64,000 nucleotides of DNA, from positions 1,081,858 through 1,145,857 of the forward strand of contig JAOANR010000012.1 of the NCBI GenBank assembly GCA_030278955.1. The letters are read 5' to 3'. Under the pieces are notes generated by a model that was not told the origin of the DNA, did not search any database, and worked only from the letters and a program-made list of their open reading frames with translations. Made by a program: the position numbers and the translations under genes. This document shows, in pieces, positions 32,999-42,877 of the stretch; the first letter of the stretch is position 1; each line of letters begins with the position of its first letter. Source of the DNA: Hygrophila difformis (Eukaryota > Streptophyta > Magnoliopsida > Lamiales > Acanthaceae).

Positions 32999-34533
32999 TT
33001 CACCAAGTTCGCGAAAAACTCCACGTTCTTTATAACTATCGGAATCCCGTTATAACGCTTAGAGCATGATACTACCTCTCCCGATGGAAGTTGAATCCCT
33101 AAGTTAATCAATTCGCACTTAGGTAGATCTAGTTCAGGTAAGACTCTAGATGATATTATCGAACAACTAGCTCCTGAGTCAAACAGAACTCTAAGGGGTG
33201 TACTTAAGACATGGAACGTACCTCCCATTACGTCCCCCTGCATAGGCATATCTGCCTCATTGATGACATTCAATCGCCCCATTGGACGTCCCGGGTTGCC
33301 TTGCTGATCTCGGTTCGGGTTCTGATTCTGTTGCTGATTTGGATTCTGTGGGGGACGTTGATTCTGATTGAGATTCTGGTTTTGAGGGGGTCTATACCCC
33401 TGGTTGTTTCCATTCCGTCCATCCTGGTTGCGAGGCTGAGTTGGCCCCGTGCCTAAGTCCTCCCTCTTGGTGATGTTTTCCAGTCGAGTGCGGCACTCGT
33501 TCGCCATGTGGCCGATGCGACCACACCTGTAGCAGGCGCCCTGTTGGGGGCACCCTCTGGCCAAATGAGGCCTGCCGCATCTCGGGCAAGGTGGTACCGG
33601 GTTACCCCGGAAAAGGGTTCTATCGTCATATCCTCTGTTGTTGTTTTGAGCGGGTCTGTTCAGATCTCCCCGAAAGTTGTTCCCTACAGCATTGTTACCG
33701 GAACGGTTGTCTCTACTCCTCTTATCATGTCCCTGAGATCCTCGACTGGGTTCTCCGCTCACTTTCCTTTTTAGTTGTTGCACCCTTGCAACAGCTACCG
33801 CACGATCATACACCGATTGCAGGTCTGGGTATGGGACGCCAGTGATCACCTCTCGTATAGCCAAGTTTAGCCCCATTTCAAATTTCTGTGCCTTCTCCGC
33901 ATCTGTCGGCACGAGTCTTGGTGCGAAACGCACCAACTCCTTGAAACGGGTGTAGTATTCCTGGACCGTCTGCCCTCCTTGTTTCAGAGATAGGAACTCC
34001 TCGTACATGGCTGACTTTGTGCTCATGGGATAAAAGCGATCCCTGATCAGACCCATGAATTCTTCCCAAGAATAGGGTTCCTCGTCCTCGGCTAACTTGT
34101 CTTGCATGGCACGCCACCAGTCATCCGCCTCCCCTCCGAGATAGTACGATGCCACAGGCACCTTCTCGCCAGTTGGGCACTTCACCGCGTTTAGTAGCTT
34201 GTCGAATGTTCGGATCCATTCTTCAAGTTTAGCCGGGTCCTCTTCTCCGGCGTAGTTCGGCGGACGATATGAGTTCACCATAGCTAAGTAGTTAATGCGG
34301 GCCTCGGGTGGAGGTACCGCAGCGGCCTGGCCTTGGTTCACATGCGCGTTCCCTATCGCAATGAGAACCTCTTCTAGAGTGCGTAGGCGCGCGTCCATGT
34401 TGTTTGGCATAGGGTTTGCCGGCTCCTCTTGAGCGTGTACCCCTTCGCCGGGTATAGGCATTTCTGGTTGCATACGGGTTTCGTTGGTGTTTGGAGTAGT
34501 GGGCTGAGCACGTGGTCTTCCTCTCGGTGCCAT
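32968..34533 (-). CDS. gag-pro: Gag-protease (A2), 3' end frameshifted
   Basis: 521 aa from ATG 34533. Gag region ~80-260 (WIRTFDKLLNAVKCP, GEADDWW, RFYPMSTKSAMYEEF, QEYYTRFKELVRFAPR). Basic Arg/Asn linker; two zinc knuckles in the 315-350 region (CPRCGRPHLARGC, CYRCGRIGHMANEC). A long Asn/Gln-rich spacer (~365-420) and the aspartic protease start with active site LFDSGASCSII. The last ~20 residues are out of frame because of a one-base loss near 33000. The closest autonomous-type gag here; it might still yield particles, but the protease fold is incomplete. Confidence 0.9.
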   Translation of the reverse strand: MAPRGRPRAQPTTPNTNETRMQPEMPIPGEGVHAQEEPANPMPNNMDARLRTLEEVLIAIGNAHVNQGQAAAVPPPEARINYLAMVNSYRPPNYAGEEDPAKLEEWIRTFDKLLNAVKCPTGEKVPVASYYLGGEADDWWRAMQDKLAEDEEPYSWEEFMGLIRDRFYPMSTKSAMYEEFLSLKQGGQTVQEYYTRFKELVRFAPRLVPTDAEKAQKFEMGLNLAIREVITGVPYPDLQSVYDRAVAVARVQQLKRKVSGEPSRGSQGHDKRSRDNRSGNNAVGNNFRGDLNRPAQNNNRGYDDRTLFRGNPVPPCPRCGRPHLARGCPQQGACYRCGRIGHMANECRTRLENITKREDLGTGPTQPRNQDGRNGNNQGYRPPQNQNLNQNQRPPQNPNQQQNQNPNRDQQGNPGRPMGRLNVINEADMPMQGDVMGGTFHVLSTPLRVLFDSGASCSIISSRVLPELDLPKCELINLGIQLPSGEVVSCSKRYNGIPIVIKNVEFFANLVNSNYRILTSY

Positions 34534-34549
34534 GCTGTTGCAAGAACAA

Positions 34550-34724
34550 GAGAGTTTAGATTCTTTTTGTTGAAGTATTATGTAATGCTTATGAAATAAT
34601 TTGACTAAATAAATGACGATATTAACAGGTATCAGTCTGTTGGAATCTGTTAGTATAGGTTGTTGGAGTTTAGCGTATTGTTTGTTGTTATTTGGGGTTG
34701 GTTCTACTTACTGCTTTGTTTTTG

Positions 34725-34755
<31 letters not shown>

Positions 34756-35208
34756 TTTTCGTGAACAGTAACCTGTTCAGGTTTTTTTTTTGAGACCCTA
34801 GGGTTCAGGGTGTTGGGGTTTAGGGTTTTATGGTTTAGGGTTTAGGGTTTAGGGTTGGAGATACCCTTGTTCGATAATTATCTCCATATAATGTATATGT
34901 ATATATATTTACTACTTGTATTTTTGTTTAGTTGTTATCTATAGGTCATTGATTATTATTACCTTGTTCATTTGTTTGATCGGGTTTTAGCAGGGTATTC
35001 GAAGAGAAATAATTTAATTAAAATGTAAGGAATACTTTAAATATAATTGTATAAAATACATGCTTGTAGATTTATTACTCAAGAGAAAATTTTTTTTCAG
35101 TTGATTACAAGCATTCGTAACAGGAATGAAATAGTAGTGCTGGTACTAGTTTGGAAAAAAAGAACATAGATAATAGTGCATCAGTATGGGCTCCTAAGTC
35201 TAGGGTGA
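34550..35208 (-). other. A2 spacer between coiled-coil ORF and gag; simple repeats
   Basis: AT-rich and non-coding. Contains about seven TTTTG units (34716-34752) and four or five telomere-type TTTAGGG units (34817-34857). It also has an AATAAA-like signal (minus, about 35080) shared with A1 after its ORF1. Confidence 0.7.
34817..34857 (+). repeat. interstitial telomere-like repeat
   Basis: Imperfect run of TTTAGGG, the Arabidopsis-type plant telomere unit, within A2 between its ORF1 and gag. Too short for a telomere; a microsatellite inside the element or scar of repair. Confidence 0.8.
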
Positions 35209-35598
35209 CTAGGCAGGTACATCCTCGATGGGATCGTCCTCGTCGCTGGATACGTCAATCGGTGCTGCAGCATTAGGGTGAGGTCCCGGGTTCTGAAGGA
35301 CCCCTCCGTCAATCTCGTTGGCTAAGGTAGTCAACTCCCAGGCTACGTTCCCTATTTGTTCCTCCAAGTCATCGCCCTTGTCTTGGAGTTGGGCCACTTG
35401 GGCTTGGAGCTGCGTGACTTGATTTTGCAGCTGGGTTATGTTATGATGATCGGTCTCCCTAAGATGCCCCAGATGGGCCACTTGGCCCTCTAGTTGTCCT
35501 ACTCGAGTCTTGAAATAGTTGATATGTTGTTGGGACTCTAAATATGCGTTAGTCAGTTTCACAATCAGGTTGACCATGTTCGTGTTGGGTTCGGCCAT
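35209..35598 (-). CDS. small coiled-coil protein with acidic tail, A2 ORF1
   Basis: 129 aa, ATG 35598, located between the primer site and gag. No known family recognised. Residues ~25-85 form a strong heptad pattern (VGQLEGQVAHL, ITQLQNQVTQLQAQVAQLQ), predicted coiled coil. The C terminus is acidic, SSDEDDPIEDVPA. Relative of the 168-aa A1 protein; the conserved N- and C-terminal motifs with a diverged middle suggest selection. Shorter than A1 because it lacks the Pro/Ala linker. Function unknown. Confidence 0.62.
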   Translation of the reverse strand: MAEPNTNMVNLIVKLTNAYLESQQHINYFKTRVGQLEGQVAHLGHLRETDHHNITQLQNQVTQLQAQVAQLQDKGDDLEEQIGNVAWELTTLANEIDGGVLQNPGPHPNAAAPIDVSSDEDDPIEDVPA

Positions 35599-36017
35599 CT
35601 AATGTCAACAAGAGTATGTTTCGAATATAAGTCATGATATGCAGGAATTTAAATCTACATGAATATGCACATGCAATCCCCCCAAAAATTAATTTTAATG
35701 TATTTTTAAATTTAATCATGGATTTAAAAAGTTGGGCCTCTATATTGGCCAAAAATAATAATTTGGACTTAAGAAATAAAAACATGGGTATTTGGGCCGA
35801 AATGGTTGGGCTTAAAATAAATATTTATAATTATTGGGTCAAAATAATTTAAACCCCTCTGGGCTCAAAATATTATACTAATTGGGTAAGAAACTTTTTG
35901 GGCTCAAATTTTGGGCTAAAATACTAGTAGTCTTAAAAATAATAATGATAATAATAAATTTAAAAGTAATACTTAGTTCAAAATATTTTGAAATAATAAT
36001 AGTAGCTTAAAAATATT

Positions 36018-36033
36018 CCGGGCTCTGATACCA
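36018..36033 (-). promoter_or_regulatory. A2 primer-binding site
   Basis: Minus-strand TGGTATCAGAGCCCGG, 3 nt from the 5' LTR end. Confidence 0.92.
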
Positions 36034-36036
36034 ACT

Positions 36037-38538
36037 TGTAACACCCCGGATTTGATAACCCAGGCCGGGATGTCACCGCCACATCTCTCTAGCAAGACAC
36101 GGATTCTCCGAGCTTGCCAAAGAGATGCAAGGCTATAGGTATTGCAAAAAGGTTTAAAAACAAGTCCGGAATCTATTTAAAAATAATATTAAGTATCATC
36201 CACACACATAGTAGTAATAATATATCGCAGCGGAAAAAAATAAAAAGTGGGCCGACATGGCCAAAACTCGGGATTTACATGCCCGTTGTGCAAGTATCAT
36301 AAAAGCAATAAAAGCAATGTTTAAGTTTTTCCATCCCCCAATGCATATGCTCATGCATTATCTTCATACACTGAAAGGAAAAGAGAAAACAACAATTTTA
36401 TCAGTATATAAAATACTGAGTAAGTCGATCCTAACATAGCAATAAAGGGATTTAATTAGATAATTTAAAATTCCACTCCTAACATGCATTCACGAAATTA
36501 AAGGAAATAATAATTTTAATTGTGTACTTGAACATGCATTTAATCCACAATAACAATTTAGTCATGATATGAAATTTAAAGACATAATTTAAATGCGTAA
36601 TTTAAAGGCATGCATAAATAAATAAATACTCAAAAATATTAAATCTTTTATTTTCCCCCGTTACGTAACCATTTCTCAGTGTTTTGTATAGCCGGTGATC
36701 CGGCGGCCGCAACCGTTTCGTAAGTATCTCGTTTAGCCGGTGATCCGGCGGCCGCAGCCGTATCTGCCATACCCAGTACCGCTCCGGAACCTCGAGAAAT
36801 CCATACGGACAACCCGAGAGAGTAGGCCATGTTTCTCCCGCCGATTGGCGCAATATCTCATCAAATTCTCTCGTCCATTATAGGCCCGAAGAGAAAGGCT
36901 AGAGGGGCACCCTGCAGAGCACTCACCCTCCACCAAGTATCTCATGTATCGTTTAGATTTAATGTATCGTGGTTTTTCAAAAGTATAGATGTATCGTATT
37001 TCAAATCTTTGATCGTCCGTTTCAAAATTTCAAAATCCTTCGATTTAAAAGTATCTTGGCGTCACAGTTTGCGCCTTTTCAATTTAAAAATTCGGTTTAA
37101 GTCCGAAAAATCTGAAAACTTCACAGTTTATGCAAAACACCCTAACGAACAACTTTCGTGTTTTAACTTTTAACTTTTTCGAAATAAGTTGAGGAAACAT
37201 GTCAAAAATCGATTTTATTATGCAAACAGAAATCTGTCCGGACTCAGGTTTGACACAGTTCGGAAAATTGGCTTTTTGACATATCAAATGGACTCCAAAA
37301 ATTCTGAAATTTTAACCACATATACTAGACATGATTATCTACAACTTTTATTTAGATTGTAAAGATCAAATCGGACTACAAAATATAGAAACAAACTCAC
37401 TAAGTTCGAACATGTTCATAGGCAGATTTCAACACGTTTTGTCAAAACAGTTTCTTTTCGATGCGATTTAAAATAGCAAACGTTAACGAAAATGTCTGAA
37501 ATTTTTACACAACCTAGATTTATGTGTTAGAATTAAAATTCTAGTTTTGAGTTTCTCGGATTGAATCCCCGAAATATGAGTTTTAGGCCGATTACAGAAA
37601 CTGCGCACGTTGGGGTTTTTAATTTCGATTTTTACGTTTCGTTACATTACGCCTATACCGGACGCCCCTAAATCACACGTATTGATATGGAAGGCTCAAC
37701 TTATCGTGATAGGGAGTTTTGGTCGTCCTAAGATCGCTGGCTCGTCTAAATTGCTACGAACGGATCTCCTCAACGTCAAGCTTCCGACTTTGGCCACGAT
37801 TTCAAATCGGACGAAGAAATCCAATGTTAGATCGAGTTTTCGGGTTCAAAAACTTAAATGGAAATCTATGAACGACTTACCACAGATTAGAACACTAGGG
37901 ACCTTGTATTCCACGCCTCCTCCGTCGGTTTTCGTCGCCGGGAAGTGATCGGAAAGTCGTCGGGAATTCGTCGGAAAGTGTTTCGGCTTGGGAGAGTTTG
38001 AGAGTCAATTGGGAGGGTTTTGGAGGCTGCAAAATGGGGTGGAGACAACCCTCCCACGACCTAATACTCCTTCCCCCGCTCAAAATCCACTTTCCAAAGT
38101 CGGGGGGTCGAATTATGGTAAGAAATCGCCGAAAACGCGCAAGTTGCCAAAACCTGTAGAGCCACGCGGGGTTGGCGCGCCTTTTGGCCAAACCCCGCCC
38201 GGCCAGCGCGCGGCCCTCGCCTGGACTGCGGTCCGGGCGGGTCCGTGCGATCCGATCCGTCGGGTCTTTTTCTCCTCTCTTTCGGACTTCTATCCTTCCC
38301 CGTTTTCGCGCTCGATTTTCCGGGTCATTTCCGGATTATGCTTCTCATCATAAATTTATTCCGTCTCAATTCGATTTCATGCTTGAAATCCTAAGACCAT
38401 CGGTTTTGGTCCGTCGGGTTCTAATTCGTCGTCCTTTGACTTCCGTGCATTTCCGCGTCTACGGGTTCTCGGAAACAAAACCTTCTCTCCTATTGGATTA
38501 ATTCCTATTTTTATATTCTAAAATTTACGGGTATTACA
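36037..38538 (-). repeat. A2 5' LTR (2502 bp)
   Basis: Ends match the A family (TGTAACACCCCGG left, GGGTATTACA right on +). Donor GTAAGT at 37880 and acceptor at 36371 (minus) define a 1510-nt putative intron. GC island 38165-38260. Confidence 0.94.
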
Positions 38539-38543
38539 GAAAC

Positions 38544-41462
38544 GCCGATAGATTCAAAATTCAAAATGGAATAAAAGAGGGAAAGGAAGCCCGAAGACAT
38601 TCCATGAATCGAGTCAAAATAATTGGAATTAAATTTAAGAAGGAAAAGAATTTTAATTCCAAGAACCCGTGAAGTCGGAAGAAATTTAATTACACAAGTT
38701 ATTGCACGGGAGTCAAAAGACGACGAATTGGAAGCCGACGAACCCGAGACCGACGGACTTAAGATTTCAAACATGAAATTCATTTGAGTCGAGATAGATA
38801 AATTTAAGATAAGAATTGATGATCCAAGAATGACCCGAAAAATCGAGCCCGAAAACGTAGGAGGACAGAAGTCCGAAAGAGAGGAGAAAAGGCCCGACGG
38901 GATCGCACGGCCCAGTCCGGACGCACGGCCCAGACCAGGCCGCGCGCCCTCCGGGCGGTTTTTGGCTAGAAACCGCGCCAACCCCGCGCCACCAAGACAG
39001 CAGCTGCGGCATGATGCGTTTTGGCGATTTTCTTACCATATTTTCGTGTCCCGACTTTGGAAACTCAATCCCGGTTGATGGAAGGTGTATATGGTCGGTT
39101 TTGGAGGTCATATGGCTGATCATTTTCGAGACTCTAACCCTAGCAACCCCAAAAACACTCTCCAACTCTCTATGTTCTTCCAACACCCGAAAACCACCAA
39201 CTTCGAACTTTCCGATCACTTTCCGGCGACGAAAACCGACGGAGGAGGCGTAGAACACAAGGTCTCTAGTACTCCAGACTTGGGTAAGTCATTTATAGAT
39301 TTTCATTTAAGTTTTCGAACCCGAAAACTCGATCTAACATTGGATTTATTCTTCCGAGTTGAAATCGTGGCCAAAGTTGGAAGCTTGACGTTGAGGAGAT
39401 CCGTTCGTAGTGGATTTGGACGAGCCAAGCGACCCGAGGACGACCAAACACCTTACCACTGTAAGTTAATACTTACTTGGTTTTGGGTGACTTAAAATGC
39501 AACCAAACATATGGATTTAATAACTCTAAAATCTGTCAACACGAAAAACCCTCGGCGCAATAATTTTGTGTGAATTGTTCGAACCCTTAAAACTGCTCAA
39601 ACGGAAAAACTTAAAACATGAAAAACGTTCCTAAGACATAGATCTAGTTTGTGTAAAATTTTAATAATTTTTCATTGCGTTTTGATATCCAGAAACGGCT
39701 GAGAACCAACCTGCCTTGAGATTCGAACTTGAAACTGTGACAGGTTTGAAATCGAACCAAAACCCCTATTTCGAGAGTTCAAACCGAAAAACTCAAAACT
39801 AGACTTTTAATCCTAACACATAAATCTAGTGTGTAAAAAGTTCAGATATTTTCGTCGATGTTTGCTATTTCAAATCGCATCAAACATAAACTGCCTTGAT
39901 AAGACTTTTCGAAATCTGACTGTGAACATATCCGAACTTGATGAGAATGTTTCTATATTTTCTATTCCGATTTGATCTTTGCAATCTAAATGAAAGTTAT
40001 AGATAATCATGTCTAGTATGTGCATGTATAATTTCAGAATTTTTGGAGTCCATTTGATATGTTAAAAAGTCGAAACTTTGAACTGTGACAAACCTGAGTC
40101 CGGACAGAATTCTGCTTGCGTAATCAACTCGATTTTTGACATGTCTCCTCAACTTATTTCAAAAACGTTAAAACACGAAAGTTGTTCGTTAGGACGTTTT
40201 TGTTTTACTGTAAAAATTTCAGATTTTTTTCCGACTTGAAATGAATTTTTGAATTAAAAAGGCGTAAACTGTGACGTCAAATGATTTTAAATCGAAGAGA
40301 TTTTGAAATATCGAAACAAACGGTCGAGACCTTGAAATACGATATATCTATACTTTTGAAAAATCCCGTTACACTAAATTAAAACCTATGAGATACTTGG
40401 CTATGTAGGGGGTGAGTGCTCGATAGAGTGCCCCTCTAGCTTTTCGCATCGTGCCTAGACGGACGAGTGTGACCTATGTAGGGGGGTGAGTGCTCGATGG
40501 AGTGCCCCTCTAGCTTTTCGCTTCGTGCCAAAACGGCCGAGAGTGACCGACGTAGGGGAAATGCTCAATAGAACGCCCCCTAGCTTTTCGCTTCGTGCCA
40601 AAACGGCCGAGGGTGAATGTTATGAGAAACTGTGCCAAAACGGCCAATGAAATACTTGAAATACGACACGGCTGCGGCCGCCGGATCACCGGCTATACAA
40701 GATACTTACGACACGGCTGCGGCCGCCGGATCACCGGCTATACAAAATATTGAGAAATGGTTACGTAACGGGGAAATAAAAGATTTAATATTTTTAAGTA
40801 TTTATTTATTTATGCCCGTCTTTAAATTATGCATTTAAAATTATGTCTTTAAATTTGCATATCTTATTAAATTGTTATTATGGATTAAATGCATGTTCAA
40901 GTACACAATTAAATTATTAATTTTAAATTAATAGATGAGTTGTTTGTATGCATGCCTCGGAGTAAAAATTTAATTATTTAATTAAGCCTCTTTATACGTG
41001 TGTTAAATTATGATCGTGTGGAAATCCTTGTCTTTTCAAATATGTGATTAAAATTATTATTAGATGAATAAAATTTAAATCATGTCTTGTATGCACATGT
41101 TTTCTTAAATCTAATTAAAGATTTTGAAACCCCTTGATCATAGTAGGTGTTGACCAAACCATATTTCTTTTTCCTTTTTCTTTCAGAGTATGAGGATTAT
41201 GCATCATCATATGCATACATGGGAACATTCGGGGAAACTCTATTTTTAAATTCCTGCATTTAATTACAACTTGCATGAACGGGCCTGTTTAACCCGTGTT
41301 TTGGCCATGTCGGCCCTATACTTAAATTCCGTTGCATTATACGTATGTAAATATTACTTTCCGCTGCGACTTTGATATTATGATTTTTTTAAATCATATT
41401 ATAATGGGCTGTTTGAATATTTTAAATTCTGAAATCCGGGGTTATCAAATCCGGGTGTTACA
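38544..41462 (+). repeat. D solo LTR, main part
   Basis: GC island 38885-38990; donor ACT|GTAAGT at 39461; ~180-bp degenerate repeats (about 39620-40230); about three ~75-bp GGGTGAGTGCTC units (40405-40620); two GCGGCCGCCGG units (40670-40740); acceptor TTTCTTTCAG ending 41186; terminal block shortened by a deletion (about 41430-41440) that removed the usual GCATCTCTTT..GGCGGTG segment. Confidence 0.88.
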
Positions 41463-41467
41463 CTTTT

Positions 41468-41788
41468 CCTCCTCTCTTTCGGACTTCTATCCCTCTATGC
41501 TCCCGGATTCGGATTTCCGGGGTATTTTCGGGCTCCGATTTCCTATCTTAATTTTATTCGAATCTAAATTTACATTTGGACTCGAGTTATGGAGCCCATC
41601 GGTGTTGGGTTTCCGTGTACCCATTTATTCGATTAAATTGTCTTCGGCTTCCTGGGTTCTCGGAATTTGATTCCTTTTTAATTTAAATTCCATTTCTCAT
41701 CTTTTATGATTCTTTATCCACTTATCATGTTTATTACATTTATTTATTTATTTATTTATTTTATGTTGCAAAATTCTCGGGTATTACA
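41468..41788 (-). repeat. E 3' LTR, proximal part (U3 start)
   Basis: Matches 45449-45769 of the E 5' LTR; separated from 9304-11590 by solo LTR D. Ends CGGGTATTACA beside the polypurine tract. Confidence 0.9.
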
Positions 41789-42877
41789 GTCTACCCTCCT
41801 TAAGAATCAACTTCGTCCTCGAAGTTGTGTTTCGGATTTTCTCGTACTAAGGTCTTTTGTTTGTTTTATTATTTTGTGACTGAACTTAGAATTAAAACTT
41901 CTAAGCTGCCTACGTACCCTGTGAAGGGATCAAGCCATAACGTATTTCAAAACAATTTGAATTTGTTTGCTTATTTGTTTGGAATACATATTGTTGAAGC
42001 AAACTCAAAAATAAATGCATCTACTTTATTACGGGGTATCACATCCTCTCCCCCTTAAGACTTCTGTTATGTCCCCATAACTGCCTATACGTTATTCTCA
42101 AGAGGGTTCGGGTTTTGGTCTTGTTCCTTCCTTGGGTTTCTCCTAGGTGCCATTTTCTGTTATAACGTATATAGATTAGTTTATCAGTGTTTAGATAGAT
42201 CGCTTGAACAACAAATTTGCTAAGTCATATATGAGATCTAGTGTTAAACGCGCGCCCATAAGGCCACGTTTAGAGCATCGTGAGTTTCAAATTTCGAATT
42301 TCGAATTTTCGGATTTGTTGTTTGGGAAACCAAACAAGATTTTTGGAATAGAGAGTGTTTTAATAAAAACTTGATTTTTTTATTGTTCCACATAAGGAAA
42401 TTTTCTAATTCGTACAAGAGTAGGAATGGCTAAGGCCGGGGATTCGTAGGTGTGCGCTTAGATGAACGCGATCTAGAACTAAGGCAAGATCAGTCTCTAG
42501 TGAGCGTTTCTAATTTGATGTCAAGCGTCTAAGTCATCTAGTGCAAGCAAAAAGGTCTAAGTTAATATTCGCCAAGATTCTAGGTTAACTTCGCCAAGAT
42601 TCTAAGTTAAAATTCGCCAAGATTCCAAGTTCGAATTCGCCAAGATTCTAAGTTCATAGAAGAGATGCAATATGCAAATGCAATTAATGATTTCCCCCCA
42701 AAAATAATTTAATGCACTATATATATATATATATTTTTTCATGGGTTTTAAAATAAAATTCTCCATGGAAATAATACTTTAAAATTTAGAATAATAGTCA
42801 AAATATTAATAATAGTTTAAAAATAATAATGGTTTTAAAAATAATAGTTTAAAAATAGCCTGGCTCTGATACCAACT
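41789..42877 (-). other. E internal region without coding capacity
   Basis: Polypurine tract (41789-41804) with hairpin 41808-41827; conserved stem-loop 41910-41945; module 1 hairpin 42064-42083 with one broken pair. Then only the last and first few gag codons joined near 42127, leaving ATG at about 42152. The leader has four 23-bp repeats (42568-42656) and a TA run near 42719-42732. The primer site 42859-42874 differs by one base from that of the other elements. Confidence 0.82.

Larger units (their letters stand above)
11711..38538 (-). mobile_element. A2: Tekay/Del-type chromovirus, degraded, hosting B and C
   Basis: The 5' LTR is 36037-38538 and the 3' LTR is 11711-13309 plus 20847-21725 (interrupted by B). 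TSD GAAAC is at 11706-11710 and 38539-38543. Order on the minus strand: 5' LTR, primer site, coiled-coil ORF, gag-protease, reverse transcriptase/RNase H, integrase remnant with chromodomain, polypurine tract, 3' LTR. About 10.9 kb without B and C. The lineage call rests on the RT sequence ([20 protein letters not shown]) and a pol-terminal chromodomain. Breaks: frameshift and TGA in protease, C insertion, loss of the integrase core. Cannot move on its own. Confidence 0.92.
11591..41462 (+). mobile_element. D: solo LTR, interrupted by A2
   Basis: Left part 11591-11710 starts TGTAATACCCC; right part 38544-41462 ends CCGGGTGTTACA. TSD CTTTT flanks it (11586-11590 and 41463-41467). Removing it rejoins the E LTR exactly as in the intact copy near 45450. 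About 3.0 kb without the A2 insertion. No internal region, so it arose by LTR-LTR recombination. Homologous to the F LTR but lacking the 168-bp 5' extension seen in C and F. Confidence 0.9.

Noticed and set aside
38511..38981. 156-aa minus-strand ORF in solo LTR D
   Set aside because: Overlaps the A2/D junction and U3 sequence; no conserved protein features.
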